Of a stretch of DNA of 64,000 nucleotides, positions 23,696-32,909 are shown piece after piece. Position 1 is the first letter of the stretch; each line of letters opens with the position of its first letter. Source of the stretch: Ensifer adhaerens (GTDB lineage: Bacteria; Pseudomonadota; Alphaproteobacteria; Rhizobiales; Rhizobiaceae); NCBI RefSeq assembly GCF_002940685.1, contig NZ_PNFP01000002.1:434001-498000 (forward strand). Direction: 5' to 3'. Position numbers and translations under genes: made by a program. The notes below the pieces were generated by a model. The model made no database searches. It was not told the origin of the DNA and worked only from the letters and a program-made list of their open reading frames with translations.

Positions 23696-24676
23696 ATGAA
23701 ATCGTTCGTTTCCGTCCTTGCCGGCGCGGTTGTCGCGGGCCTGCTTTCGACCGCGGCCTATGCCGAGAGCCTGGTTCTTTACACCAGCCAGCCGAACGAG
23801 GACGCGCAGGCGACGGTCGACGCGTTCCAGGCGGCCAATCCCGGCATCGAGGTCGAATGGGTGCGCGAGGGCACGACGAAGATCATGGCCAAGCTGATGG
23901 CCGAGATCGAGGCCGGCAATCCGGTTGCCGACGTGCTGCTGATTGCCGACACGGTGACGATGCAGCGGCTGAAGGAAGCGGGCCACCTCGAAGGCTACAA
24001 GTCGCCGGAAGCGGCGAACTACGACGCCGCACTCTATGACGCCGACGGAGCCTATTACTCCACCAAGATGATCACGACCGGCATCGTCTACAACACCTCG
24101 GCCGCCATGAAGCCTCAGGGCTGGCAGGATCTTGGCAAGGCGGAAGCCAAGGGCCTCGTCACCATGCCGAGCCCGCTGACGTCGGGCGCGGCGCTGATCC
24201 ATGCGCAAACGCTGACCGGCATCGACGGCCTCGGCTGGGACTACTACAAGGCGCTCGCGGCCAACGGCGCGACGGCCGCCGGCGGCAATGGCGGCGTCTT
24301 GAAGGCGGTCGCAACCGGCGAGAAGGCCTATGGCATGCTCGTCGACTTCATGGCGATCCGCGAGAAGGCCAAGGGCGCGCCGGTGGAATTCGTCTTCCCG
24401 GCCGAGGGCGTGTCCGCCGTGACCGAGCCGGTCGGCATCCTGAAGACCGCCAAGAACGTCGAGGCTGCGAAGAAGTTCGTCGACTTCCTGCTTTCCGAGG
24501 AAGGGCAGAAGACGGCGGTGAAGATGGGTTATATCCCGGCCCGCAACGGCGTGGCGCTGCCTGCGGGCTATCCCGCCCGCGAGACGATCAAGGTGCTGCC
24601 GGTGAACGCTGCCGAGGCCGTGAAAAATTCCGACGCGGACCTGAAAACCTTCTCCGGCATCTTCGGCACGAACTGA
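23696..24676 (+). CDS. Iron(III)-type ABC transporter substrate-binding protein (AfuA-like)
   Basis: The 326-residue protein has a Sec signal peptide (MKSFVSVLAGAVVAGLLSTA, cleavage after AYA) and the ferric-binding family layout: LVLYTSQPNEDAQATVDAFQ, ADVLLIADTVTMQRLKEAG, TGIVYNTSAAM, and a C-terminal FLLSEEGQKTAVKMGYIPARNGV. Members bind Fe(III), sometimes with phosphate as synergistic anion, or other small anionic ligands. It is the first gene of a three-gene operon with a double permease and an ATPase, preceded by a Pho box. Cargo is therefore either iron under phosphate stress or a phosphorus compound; the family resemblance favours iron. The start follows ACGAGGGTATTACTC. Confidence 0.85.
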   Translation: MKSFVSVLAGAVVAGLLSTAAYAESLVLYTSQPNEDAQATVDAFQAANPGIEVEWVREGTTKIMAKLMAEIEAGNPVADVLLIADTVTMQRLKEAGHLEGYKSPEAANYDAALYDADGAYYSTKMITTGIVYNTSAAMKPQGWQDLGKAEAKGLVTMPSPLTSGAALIHAQTLTGIDGLGWDYYKALAANGATAAGGNGGVLKAVATGEKAYGMLVDFMAIREKAKGAPVEFVFPAEGVSAVTEPVGILKTAKNVEAAKKFVDFLLSEEGQKTAVKMGYIPARNGVALPAGYPARETIKVLPVNAAEAVKNSDADLKTFSGIFGTN

Positions 24677-24684
24677 TCGCATAA

Positions 24685-26469
24685 ATGCTTGAACGCAACG
24701 ATCTGCGCAGCCGGCACCGCTGGCTGCGCTTTCCCATTCGAAGCCGGATGAAGAGCGCGCCGCGATCGCGGGCAGGGGTGCGGGCAGGGGCGAGCCCCGC
24801 TGCCGAGCCGCGCTGGCTGGTGCCCTTCGTTCTCGGCTGCCTGTTTCTCCTCTGCCTCCTTCCGCTCTTCAGCCTGGCCAAAGCCGGCTTTGCTGGCCTC
24901 GTCTCCGGCCGGTCGATCGGCGTGCTCACCGAACCCGCGACCTTCGCCGCCATCCGCAACACGCTGATCACGGCGACGGGCGGCATGGTCGTCTCCGTCG
25001 TCATCGGCGCGCTCTTTGCCTTCTCGGTGGCGCTGACGGATGTGCGCGGCAAGCTGGCGCTGAGCTTCGCCTTCATGCTGCCGATGATGATCCCGCCGCA
25101 GGTGACGGCCCTTGCCTGGGTGGAGATGACCGGGCCGGCAAGCCCGCTGCTAAAGACGCTCGGGCTTGCGCCGCCGCTCGGCAGCCCGCAGCCGCTCTAT
25201 TCGCTCATGGGCATCTCGCTGCTTCTTGGCGTGCAGCATGCGCCGCTCGTTTTCCTGGCGCTGAAGGCAGGCCTATCGGCCTCGCCGCGTGATGGTGTCG
25301 AGGCGGCACGGCTCTCGGGCGCCACGCCGTTCCGCGTCTTTTGCGACATCGTCGCGCCGCTCTCGCTGCCGGGGTTGATTGCCGGGGCCGCGATCGCGTT
25401 TGTTTCCGGCGTTGGCAATTTCGGCATCCCGGCGATCCTCGGCATTCCCGCGGGGATCGAGGTGCTGCCGACGCTGATCTATACGCGGCTCGCGAGCTTC
25501 GGCGCCGGCACCTTCGGCGAGATCGCGCTTCTCTCCAGCCTCATTGCCGTGATCGCCGCCGCCGGCCTCTTGCTGCAGCAGCGGGCGCTTGCGGGGAGGG
25601 ACTACCGCATCATCGGTCTCTCCGGGGGGAATGCCGCCTTTTCGCTCGGGCGCTTCCGACCGTTCGTCGAACTGGTGCTGGTCGCGATCCTCTTCCTCGT
25701 GCTGGTGGCGCCGCTCGCCGCCCTCGTCGCGAGTTCGCTGGTGCCGGCCTATGGCGTGCCGCTCAACTGGCAAACCGTGTCGCTGCGCGCTTACGAAGAA
25801 ATTCTCATTCGCCAGGCAATGACGCTGAAGGCACTGGGCAATTCGGTGTTCCTTGCCACCAGTGCCGCATTCGGTCTGCTCGCGGTCGCGGTGCCGGCGG
25901 CCTATCTGATGACCCGGCGCAAGGGGTGGCTGGCGAACACCCTCGGCATCCTCGTCGAGATCCCCTATGCGCTGCCGGGCATCGTGCTTGCGGTCGCCTT
26001 CATCCTGACCTTCGCGGCACCTCTGCCCGTTCTCAACGTCTCGCTCTACGGCACGATCTGGATCATCCTGATTGCCTATTTCTCCTCGTTCCTCGCCGTC
26101 AGCCTGAAGCCGGTGATGAGCGCCTTCCTGCAGATGGACCCGTCGCTCGAAGAGGCAGCGCGGCTTGCGGGTGCCGGGTTCCTGCGCCGCATGCGGGACG
26201 TGATCCTGCCCCTGGTGGCACCGGCAGCCGGGGCTGCGATCATCCTCGTCTTCCTGATCGCGGCCAACGAGCTGACGGTCTCGGCGCTGCTCTGGTCGGC
26301 CGGTACCCAGACGCTCGGCGTTGCCATCTTCAATCTCGACGACAGCGGCTCGTCGGACCTTGCCGCAGCACTCTCGGTCCTCGTGGTCGTCATGGTCGTC
26401 CTCCTGATGGCCGCGCTCGAGGCTCTCGCAAACTATCTTCCGAAAGGCGTGCTGCCGTGGCGCAACTGA
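24685..26469 (+). CDS. ABC transporter permease, fused double-domain (FbpB/AfuB-like)
   Basis: The 594-residue protein holds two homologous six-helix permease halves (about 50-320 and 330-590), each with an EAA-type loop contacting the ATPase: EAARLSGATPFRVFCDIVAP in the first and EEAARLAGAGFLRRMRDVIL in the second. A fused permease is typical of iron(III) importers of the FbpB class. It lies 8 bp after the binding protein and overlaps the ATPase gene. The first 21 residues are basic and a second ATG at 24748 is also possible. It forms the inner-membrane channel. Confidence 0.88.
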   Translation: MLERNDLRSRHRWLRFPIRSRMKSAPRSRAGVRAGASPAAEPRWLVPFVLGCLFLLCLLPLFSLAKAGFAGLVSGRSIGVLTEPATFAAIRNTLITATGGMVVSVVIGALFAFSVALTDVRGKLALSFAFMLPMMIPPQVTALAWVEMTGPASPLLKTLGLAPPLGSPQPLYSLMGISLLLGVQHAPLVFLALKAGLSASPRDGVEAARLSGATPFRVFCDIVAPLSLPGLIAGAAIAFVSGVGNFGIPAILGIPAGIEVLPTLIYTRLASFGAGTFGEIALLSSLIAVIAAAGLLLQQRALAGRDYRIIGLSGGNAAFSLGRFRPFVELVLVAILFLVLVAPLAALVASSLVPAYGVPLNWQTVSLRAYEEILIRQAMTLKALGNSVFLATSAAFGLLAVAVPAAYLMTRRKGWLANTLGILVEIPYALPGIVLAVAFILTFAAPLPVLNVSLYGTIWIILIAYFSSFLAVSLKPVMSAFLQMDPSLEEAARLAGAGFLRRMRDVILPLVAPAAGAAIILVFLIAANELTVSALLWSAGTQTLGVAIFNLDDSGSSDLAAALSVLVVVMVVLLMAALEALANYLPKGVLPWRN

Positions 26470-27491
26470 TCCTCAATCACCTCTCCAAGGATTTCGGCGG
26501 CGGGCGGCCGGCGGTGTCGGACGTGTCGCTTAAGGTGCGTCCGGGCGGCTTTCTCGCGCTGCTCGGGCCGTCCGGCTGCGGCAAGACGACGGTGCTCAGG
26601 ATGATCGCCGGCTTCGAGCGCCCGAGCGACGGCTCGATCGATTTCGGCGAGAGGCGGCTTTCCGATGCCTCGCTGGCGCTGCCGCCGGAGCGGCGCAACA
26701 TGGCGATGGTGTTCCAGTCCTATGCGCTCTGGCCGCATATGACGGTCGCCGAAAATGTCGGTTATCCCTTGAAGGTGCGCGGCATTTCGGGGTCTGCGTG
26801 GCAAAGAAGCGTCGCCGACGCGCTGGCGCTGGTGAAGCTGACCGATTACGCCGATCGGCGTCCGGCAGCGCTTTCCGGCGGCCAGCGCCAGCGCGTGGCG
26901 CTCGCCCGCTGCCTGGTGACCTCGCCCGATGTCGTGCTGCTCGACGAGCCGCTCGCCAATCTCGACCAGCATCTGCGCAAGTCGATGGAGGAGACCTTCC
27001 GCATCTTCCACGAGCGCTCGGGCGCCACCATGATCTATGTGACCCACGACCAGGCCGAGGCGATGGCGCTTGCGACCGATGTCGCGGTCATGCACGAAGG
27101 GCGGCTGATGCAGATGGCGCCGCCCGCCGAAATCTACGCAAGGCCCGAAGGCGCCGTCGTCGGCGGCCTGATCGGCCGCGGCGCGGTGCTGAAACTGGCC
27201 GTGCCGGATGGCGCGCCGCGGGGGCTGGAATGGCCGGCGCTGCGCGAGGCTTTGAGCGGTGTTGGCGGGGCAGATACCCAGCCCTTGCGCGACGTTCTGG
27301 TGCGGCCGGAACATGTGCGCCGCGACGGCGAGGGCATGGCGCTTCGCGTCATGTCCTGCGTCTTCGAGGGTGAGCGCTTTGCCCTGACGCTGGCGCTGCC
27401 CGACGGCCAGGCGCTGAAGGCCTATGGCGATAGCGCGATAGGGCCGGGGGATACGGCGCGCTTCGTGGTGAGCCAGGGATGGCGGTTGTAG
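26457..27491 (+). CDS. ABC transporter ATP-binding protein (FbpC/AfuC-like)
   Basis: The 344-residue protein has Walker A GPSGCGKTT near residue 40, Q-loop VFQSYALWPH, signature LSGGQRQRVALARC, Walker B VVLLDEPLANLD and the switch His in VTHDQAEAM. The C-terminal part (about 240-344) is a TOBE regulatory domain (VLVRPEHVRRDG). It starts at GTG 26457 inside the permease gene (13-base overlap), so translation is coupled. It energises uptake by the permease with the binding protein at 23696. Confidence 0.92.
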   Translation: MAQLILNHLSKDFGGGRPAVSDVSLKVRPGGFLALLGPSGCGKTTVLRMIAGFERPSDGSIDFGERRLSDASLALPPERRNMAMVFQSYALWPHMTVAENVGYPLKVRGISGSAWQRSVADALALVKLTDYADRRPAALSGGQRQRVALARCLVTSPDVVLLDEPLANLDQHLRKSMEETFRIFHERSGATMIYVTHDQAEAMALATDVAVMHEGRLMQMAPPAEIYARPEGAVVGGLIGRGAVLKLAVPDGAPRGLEWPALREALSGVGGADTQPLRDVLVRPEHVRRDGEGMALRVMSCVFEGERFALTLALPDGQALKAYGDSAIGPGDTARFVVSQGWRL

Positions 27492-27506
27492 CGTCGCGTG
27501 ATGGGC

Positions 27507-27803
27507 TCAATCACAATCGGGCTTGTCGAGTTCGACCTCGAACTGGCGCGGGCCGACGATCCCGGGTTTCGACGGCAGGCCGACGATCCTTGCAATGACG
27601 GTGCACGTGCCGGCGACGACCGCATAGCGGTCGCGGCCCTGGCTGATGACCTTGTCGATGGGGTGCTTGGGAACGGCGACGGCGACCGCGTTGATGACGG
27701 CGTTCAGTTCGCGGGCGCGCTGAAAGTTCGGCGCAAGCGCTGCAGCGGCCTGGCCGGCGGCAAGGAGGAGGGCGAGGCAGCAGACGGCGGATCGGACGAA
27801 CAT
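27507..27803 (-). CDS. Small secreted protein, unknown function
   Basis: The 98-residue product has a Sec signal peptide (MFVRSAVCCLALLLAAGQ, cleavage after AAA). The mature 75 residues contain LNAVINAVAVAVPKHPIDKV, ISQGRDRYAVVAGTCTVIAR and a C-terminal VELDKPDCD, where two Cys could pair. I do not recognise it. The start at 27803 follows AAAAGGAGCCTTGCC; an in-frame ATG at 27833 would add ten basic residues. It converges on the ABC ATPase gene 15 bp away. Confidence 0.65.
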   Translation of the reverse strand: MFVRSAVCCLALLLAAGQAAAALAPNFQRARELNAVINAVAVAVPKHPIDKVISQGRDRYAVVAGTCTVIARIVGLPSKPGIVGPRQFEVELDKPDCD

Positions 27804-27911
27804 GGCAAGGCTCCTTTTCCGAGAGGCAAGCATGATCGCCCGGCGGATTCAAGACGGATCAGCCGCGCCGCCGATGCGACGGCTTCGTTGACAGGGGGCG
27901 GTCTGCAGCCG

Positions 27912-28748
27912 ATGTTCAGCCTGAATTCGCCTCCAGCCTCGAACGGTTTGATGATTTCCGAAACGCCGACACAGGAAACGCCGCTTGCGGGCGGGAACGT
28001 CAACGTGGACGTCGTGCGCGTGGGCGATACGGTGCGACGCGCCACGAGCCCGCACAGCGCAAGCGTTCACCGGCTGCTCCTTCATCTCGAGGCAAAGGGG
28101 TTTGCGGGCTCGCCGCGCTTCCTTGGCCTTGACGGGCAAGGCCGCGAGGTCCTGAGTTTCGTCGAAGGCGATGCCGGGGTGTCTTCGGGGACCTGGCTTT
28201 CCGAGGATGCGCTGGTGGCCGCCGCGGCGCTGCTGAAGGCCTATCATGACGCGGTCGCCGAATTCGAGTTCGGCGCTGAGGATCGCTGGGCCTTCCGATA
28301 TCCGGATCGCCGCCGCTGGGAGGTCGTCTGCCACAATGATTTTGCGCCGTACAATCTGATTTTCCGCGCCGGCGCGCCGGCGGGGATCATCGACTTCGAT
28401 CTCGCCGGTCCCGGGCCGCGGCTGCGCGACCTTGCCTATCTTGCCTATTGGACGGTGCCGCTTTCCTTCCATTCCGAAGAGCTGAAGGCAGCGGCGCTGA
28501 CGGATCTCGGCGATGGCAGCCGGCGGCTGAAACGACTGTGCGCGACCTATGGTCTTGCCTGCGACGAAGCGCTGCTTGCGATGGTTGCCGATGTGCTTCG
28601 GCATATGGGCGACGAGGCGGCGATGCTGGCAATGATCGGCCTGCCTGCGACCGAGCGACTGAAGCAGGACGGGCATCTCGACCATTGGATGCGAGAGCGG
28701 GACGCCTTCGAGCGCCACAGGGCATTGCTGTCGCGGAACATTTCCTAG
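27912..28748 (+). CDS. Aminoglycoside phosphotransferase (APH)-fold kinase
   Basis: The 278-residue protein has the APH/choline kinase catalytic core: CHNDFAPYNLIF near residue 140 (H-x-D-x4-N, Brenner motif) and the metal-binding IIDFDLAGPGPRLRDLAYLA about 20 residues later, then a helical lobe. The N-terminal nucleotide lobe is short (about 100 residues) with GDTVRRATSPHSASVHRLLL. The substrate is unknown; such kinases phosphorylate hydroxyls of sugars, aminoglycosides, homoserine or choline. ATG at 27912 is used, though 27951 is an alternative; neither has a strong ribosome site. Confidence 0.8.
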   Translation: MFSLNSPPASNGLMISETPTQETPLAGGNVNVDVVRVGDTVRRATSPHSASVHRLLLHLEAKGFAGSPRFLGLDGQGREVLSFVEGDAGVSSGTWLSEDALVAAAALLKAYHDAVAEFEFGAEDRWAFRYPDRRRWEVVCHNDFAPYNLIFRAGAPAGIIDFDLAGPGPRLRDLAYLAYWTVPLSFHSEELKAAALTDLGDGSRRLKRLCATYGLACDEALLAMVADVLRHMGDEAAMLAMIGLPATERLKQDGHLDHWMRERDAFERHRALLSRNIS

Positions 28749-28814
28749 CGGCCACGGCGGGTGCACGCGCCATGGTACTCAGCGAAAAGATTTGCCACGT
28801 CTCGAAATAAACCA

Positions 28815-28843
28815 TTGAGTTAAATGAAACTGGTTGCTATAAA
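28815..28843 (+). promoter_or_regulatory. Sigma-70 promoter of the GST gene
   Basis: TTGAGT (28815-28820), 17-bp spacer, TATAAA (28838-28843). About 70 bp before the GST start. Confidence 0.65.
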
Positions 28844-28914
28844 CAATCAGTATCCCGCTTAAGACGCGGTTGAGGAGGAACGAGGCGAGGGCGCCTCATC
28901 GACAGGAGGACAAG

Positions 28915-29523
28915 ATGAAGCTTTATCAGGGCATGGGCCCGAATTCCTATCGCGTGCGTATCTTCATGGCGGAGAAGGGGATTTCGCTGCCGATGGTGGA
29001 TGTCGATTTCGCCAAGGGCGAGCACAAGGCTCGCGCGTTCCTGGCGGTCAATTCGCTCGGCCAGATTCCGGTGCTGGAACTCGACGACGGCACGATCATT
29101 ACCGAGAGCGTCGCGATCTGCCGCTATCTCGAGGAGACCAAGCGCGAGCCGCAGCTCTTCGGCCATGATGCCGTCAGCCGCGCCAAGGTGGAGATGTGGA
29201 ACCGGCGCGCCGAACTGGTGATCCTCGGCACCGTCGGCAATGTGGCGCTGCATTCGGACGCCTTCTTTGCCGAGCGGCTGACGCAGTTTCCGGCCTTTGC
29301 CGAGACCGAGCGCGTGGCGGTGCCGAAGAAGTGGGGCTGGCTCGACGACGAGCTTTCGGATGGTCGGCTATTCCTCGCCGGCGACCAATTCTCGATCGCC
29401 GACATCACGGCCGGCGTCACCGCCTGGCTCTGCGACGTCTTCGGCATGGAAATCCCGACGTCGGCGAAGAACGTCCAGCGCTGGCTGGAGCGAGTGCGCT
29501 CGCGGCCGAGCTTCGAGGTTTGA
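28915..29523 (+). CDS. Glutathione S-transferase family protein
   Basis: The 202-residue protein has the thioredoxin-like domain MKLYQGMGPNSYRVRIFMAEKG, with LAVNSLGQIPVLELDDGTII (cis-Pro) and TESVAICRYLEE (gamma-glutamyl contact), then a helical C-terminal domain with FSIADITAGVTAWL. The likely catalytic residue is Ser11 of PNSYRVR. It resembles the beta/theta-like GSTs with QIPVLE and ITES. The start follows GACAGGAGGACAAG. It is monocistronic, with a good promoter at 28815 and a composite repeat downstream. Confidence 0.9.
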   Translation: MKLYQGMGPNSYRVRIFMAEKGISLPMVDVDFAKGEHKARAFLAVNSLGQIPVLELDDGTIITESVAICRYLEETKREPQLFGHDAVSRAKVEMWNRRAELVILGTVGNVALHSDAFFAERLTQFPAFAETERVAVPKKWGWLDDELSDGRLFLAGDQFSIADITAGVTAWLCDVFGMEIPTSAKNVQRWLERVRSRPSFEV

Positions 29524-29575
29524 GGATTGGTCAGGTGAGGGGCATTCCTGGCCCGTATTCGGGTGGCAGGATTAG

Positions 29576-29760
29576 CCCCTCATCCGGCCTGCCGGCCACC
29601 TTCTCCCCGTTTTGACGGGGAGAAGGTGACTCGCGGTGGCCGCTCGCCACAATGTCCGCCCGTGGTCGCTGCGGCTTGCGCTAATGGCGGAACGTCGTGA
29701 CGCGGCCGTGGTCCTCGTCCCCTCTCCCCGCCTGCGGGGAGAGGGTTAGGGTGAGGGGCT
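29576..29760. repeat. Composite intergenic repeat, copy B
   Basis: It begins CCCCTCATCCGGCC and ends GTGAGGGGCT (inverted ends). The first hairpin is CCTTCTCCCCGT and ACGGGGAGAAGG around TTTG; the second is CCCTCTCCCCGC with GCGGGGAGAGGG at about 29719-29745. It has the same module order as copy A with an unrelated central 80-90 bp. No gene is seen from 29524 to 29982. Confidence 0.78.
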
Positions 29761-29982
29761 GATACTTCCTATGGCCTTGATTTTCAGACATATTTCTCCG
29801 TTCGGTCGCGGAACTCCGATGGCGCGTTTCCTGCCTTTGCGGACCCGCTAAAATTCATATGTGGATAGGCATCCCGTCCTTTTTCCTTGCCTTCTCCATG
29901 GCTTTTTTCAATTCCTAAAATACAAGCTGCCCGATTCGCCCGCCGCTGACGCCCTCCGGCGTTGGCTCTAGGAGACAAAGCC

Positions 29983-31020
29983 ATGACCGATTTCAAGAAG
30001 CCCACGATCACCGAAATGCGCCCGAAGATCACCGTCATCGGGGTCGGCGGTGGTGGCGGCAACGCCATCAACAACATGATCAACGAAGGGCTTCAGGGCG
30101 TCGATTTCGTGGTCGCCAACACCGACGCGCAGGCACTCGCCATGTCGAAGTCGTCGCGCATCATCCAGCTCGGCGCTGCCGTCACCGAAGGCCTCGGCGC
30201 CGGCTCGCTGCCGGATGTCGGCCGGGCGGCGGCGGAAGAATCGATCGACGAGATCATGGATCACCTCGGCGGCACCCATATGTGCTTCGTCACCGCCGGC
30301 ATGGGCGGCGGCACGGGCACGGGTGCGGCACCGGTTATCGCGGCAGCGGCGCGCAAGGCCGGCATCCTGACGGTCGGCGTCGTTACCAAGCCCTTCAGCT
30401 TCGAGGGCAAGCGCCGCATGGAGACGGCCGAGCAGGGCATCGAGCGGCTGCGCGAGGCGGCTGATACCGTCATCGTCATCCCCAACCAGAACCTCTTCCG
30501 CATCGCCGATGCCAAGACCACCTTTGCCGATGCCTTCGTGATCGCCGACCGGGTGCTCTATTCCGGCGTCGGCTGCATCACCGACCTGATCGTCAAGGAA
30601 GGCCTGATCAACCTGGACTTCGCCGACGTGAAGTCGGTCATGAAGGGCATGGGGCGCGCCATGATGGGCACCGGCGAGGCGACCGGCGAGGGCCGGGCGC
30701 TGAAGGCCGCGGAAGCGGCGATCGCCAATCCGCTGCTCGACGAAGTGTCGATGCGCGGCGCCCGCGGCGTGCTGATCTCGATTTCCGGCGGCATGGACAT
30801 GACGCTGTTCGAGGTCGACGAAGCCGCGACCCGCATCCGCGAGGAGGTCTATGACGAGGCCGACATCGTCGTCGGCTCGATCTTCGACCGCACACTCGAT
30901 GGCACGTTCCGCGTCTCCGTCGTCGCGACCGGCCTCGACGGCGCGCGTTCGGCGGCCAACAACCCGGCCGGTGCCGCGGTCGCCCAGCCGGCGCCGGCAC
31001 CGACCCGCACGCTGCAATAG
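29983..31020 (+). CDS. ftsZ2: FtsZ2, truncated tubulin-like GTPase
   Basis: The 345-residue protein has the FtsZ GTPase fold: [26 protein letters not shown], tubulin signature [13 protein letters not shown] near residue 108, and the T7 loop [17 protein letters not shown] whose Asp residues complete hydrolysis in the next subunit. It ends about 15 residues after the polymerisation domain with an Ala-Pro tail, so it lacks the long linker and C-terminal FtsA/ZipA-binding peptide of the main FtsZ. Rhizobia are known to carry such a second short FtsZ; in S. meliloti it is reported non-essential. It is not in a dcw cluster. The start ATG follows GGAGACAAAG. Confidence 0.9.
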   Translation: MTDFKKPTITEMRPKITVIGVGGGGGNAINNMINEGLQGVDFVVANTDAQALAMSKSSRIIQLGAAVTEGLGAGSLPDVGRAAAEESIDEIMDHLGGTHMCFVTAGMGGGTGTGAAPVIAAAARKAGILTVGVVTKPFSFEGKRRMETAEQGIERLREAADTVIVIPNQNLFRIADAKTTFADAFVIADRVLYSGVGCITDLIVKEGLINLDFADVKSVMKGMGRAMMGTGEATGEGRALKAAEAAIANPLLDEVSMRGARGVLISISGGMDMTLFEVDEAATRIREEVYDEADIVVGSIFDRTLDGTFRVSVVATGLDGARSAANNPAGAAVAQPAPAPTRTLQ

Positions 31021-31044
31021 CGCTCGCATCCATCGCCTGCTTCA

Positions 31045-31085
31045 AGGACCCGCCCGATGTGATGACGCCATATCGGGAGGGTCCT
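31045..31085 (+). terminator. Long hairpin after ftsZ2
   Basis: AGGACCCGCCCGAT (31045-31058) pairs with ATCGGGAGGGTCCT (31072-31085), one internal mismatch, 13-base loop. Confidence 0.55.
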
Positions 31086-31102
31086 CGCGTATGGAGGCTT
31101 GA

Positions 31103-31897
31103 ATGAGCGAGGAGACCGGAAACACCGGCGTGACGGCAGAGCGTGCCGCCGACGACCGTGCAGCGAGGGCGGTGACGGCGGCTGAAGCGGTGCTTGCCGA
31201 ACGCTTTCCGCAGGCGATCTTTGCAATCGTTGCGGGCTCGATCCTGCGCGGCGAGGGCACGGAGACCTCGGATATCGACCTGGTGGTGCTCTACGAGGCC
31301 CTGCCGGCCGCCTGGCGGGAAAGCTTCCATTTCGACGGATTTCCGATCGAGGCCTTCGTGCACGACTTCGAGACGCTCAACTGGTTTGCCGACCAGGATA
31401 TGGCAGGCGGTTGCCCGGTGCTCCCGCACATGCTTGCAGGCGGGGTGGCGATCGGCCCTGAGCCCGTGCGCGCCGAAGCGCTTCAGGCCGAGGCGCAGCG
31501 GCGCCTGGAACAGGGGCCGGCGCCGCTGACGCCGGAGATCCGCGACGGACTTCGCTACCAGATCACCGATCTGGTCGACGATCTGCGCGATCCGCGCCCG
31601 GCCGCCGAGGTCCGCGCCATTGCCGCCGAACTGATGCGGCCGCTCGCCGACCTGATGCTCAGGGGCCGCGGGCATTGGTCGGGCCGTGGTAAGTGGCTGC
31701 CGCGGCTGATCCGACGGATGGACACGGTCCTTGCCGAGCGCTTCGACACGGCGTTGCGCCACGCCGGCGCGGGAGAGGCGGCAGATCTGATCCGGCTGGC
31801 CGAGGATGAACTGGCGCCCCATGGTGGACCGTTGTTTGCCGGCGACCGACGGACGGCGCCGCCGGGCGCCCGGCGCTCCGGCAACCTCGCGGGATGA
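31103..31897 (+). CDS. Nucleotidyltransferase-domain protein
   Basis: The 264-residue protein has the minimal polymerase-beta nucleotidyltransferase motif AIVAGSILRGEGTETSDIDLVVLY near residues 40-62 (GS-x9-D-x-D), with a third candidate acidic residue in IEAFVHDFE. The C-terminal half is helical (ALQAEAQRRLEQG, ELMRPLADLMLRGRGHWSG), like the HEPN-type or KNTase_C extensions. Targets in this family include small molecules, antibiotics and proteins; none can be chosen here. The start follows ATGGAGGCTTGA. It is 82 bp after ftsZ2, separated by a hairpin. Confidence 0.8.
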   Translation: MSEETGNTGVTAERAADDRAARAVTAAEAVLAERFPQAIFAIVAGSILRGEGTETSDIDLVVLYEALPAAWRESFHFDGFPIEAFVHDFETLNWFADQDMAGGCPVLPHMLAGGVAIGPEPVRAEALQAEAQRRLEQGPAPLTPEIRDGLRYQITDLVDDLRDPRPAAEVRAIAAELMRPLADLMLRGRGHWSGRGKWLPRLIRRMDTVLAERFDTALRHAGAGEAADLIRLAEDELAPHGGPLFAGDRRTAPPGARRSGNLAG

Positions 31898-32064
31898 ATG
31901 CATCGCCTTGCGGGAGGCGGCCGCCGTCGAGATACGTTGAGGGGTCGAGCTGCCACGACATCACGGCGAGGAAGGCCGGAACTTCTTTGCGGTGGCGGCG
32001 GCAGGGTTTGCGGCTGCGAAATGCCGGATGAGGCAAAGCGTATGGCGGGCGCCGAGGGGGAGCC

Positions 32065-32454
32065 TCAGTCCCGCGGCGTGCGTGGCTCCCGGCGCTCAGC
32101 TTCCTCGACCACCGAGAATGGAAGATCCTCGTAGATCGAGCGGTTGAACTCGGCGAAGGTCAGCCTGCCATCGATGAACACTTTGAAGTAGCGCCGGCAG
32201 ACGTCCTCCGCCATTTCCTTCCGGCTGGAATAGGGCGTTCCCTCAAGCGCATCGTCCTTTAGGTCGGGCAGGTACTCCGACACGCATGCCTCTACATATT
32301 GCCGCTGCGCGCCCGGGCGCTTGCGCAGCGCGGACAGCGCCCACTCGTACTTGGAATAACTCATGGATTGCTCCGTTCGCGGCGCGAACATGACGATGGC
32401 GACTGCGCACAAGAGGGCGGCAAACATACCGCCGGCGACGAGACGAAGGTTCAT
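32065..32454 (-). CDS. Small membrane-anchored or secreted protein, unknown
   Basis: The 129-residue product has one hydrophobic N-terminal segment (LVAGGMFAALLCAVAIVMFA), then a polar, mostly helical region with SKYEWALSALRKRPGAQRQY, CVSEYLPDLKDDALEG and CRRYFKVFIDGRLTFAEFNR. Two Cys may pair. IDGRLTFAEFNR faintly recalls an EF-hand-like turn, but the ligand spacing is incomplete. No ribosome site precedes the ATG at 32454, so a downstream start is possible. The role is unknown. Confidence 0.6.
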   Translation of the reverse strand: MNLRLVAGGMFAALLCAVAIVMFAPRTEQSMSYSKYEWALSALRKRPGAQRQYVEACVSEYLPDLKDDALEGTPYSSRKEMAEDVCRRYFKVFIDGRLTFAEFNRSIYEDLPFSVVEEAERREPRTPRD

Positions 32455-32550
32455 TTATTCAATCGTATAAATTGTTATCCTTGCCTATGTAGTGCAACTT
32501 TAAGGACTAGCAAGATGTGCGTCCTCGCTTCGATCGGATTCATGGAATGT

Positions 32551-32572
32551 TCCTCCCCCATTTGGGGGAGGA
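32551..32572. repeat. Perfect 10-bp inverted repeat
   Basis: TCCTCCCCCA and TGGGGGAGGA are separated by two bases. It lies in a stretch without a gene, on the promoter side of the minus-strand gene at 32065-32454. Confidence 0.5.
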
Positions 32573-32762
32573 GGTTAGACAAAAACCGCTTTCGTGCTCG
32601 GACCGTTCTCCGATCGTTCGCCGTCTATTAGAGGTTGCGAAATTGGTCGTTACCAATTCTGCTCCGGCCGGACGGGTAGACTGGGACCGGAAGCGGAAGG
32701 CGCCGGTCCCGTTCGTGACAAGTTTTGTCCGGTTGCGGGCATCCGGTGTACAGTGGGATCGC

Positions 32763-32909
32763 TCAACGCCGAAAGATGCCGTAGAAACATGGTTTTAGAA
32801 CCCGCTTCGCATCTCCGTCCGGAGGCACGGCGTTCCAAAGGCTTGTGATCAAAAGCGGACTGATGGAGACCACGACGAATGCGGTGACCACCAGCAGGAA
32901 ACGGAGCAT
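32763..32909 (-). pseudogene. Decayed or truncated paralogue of the 43-aa membrane protein
   Basis: The frame reads KETDSGMLRFLLVVTAFVVV across its N-terminal part, matching KDTNTGMLRFLLAVGAFIVL of the small protein at 34183-34314. Upstream in the same frame an HDNL-stop interrupts the equivalent of MDNNHLW. From the internal ATG at 32909 an open frame of 48 codons remains and diverges after the membrane segment (LITSLWNAVPPDGDAKRVLK). It is either a pseudogene or a shorter living variant. No good ribosome site is visible. Confidence 0.5.
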
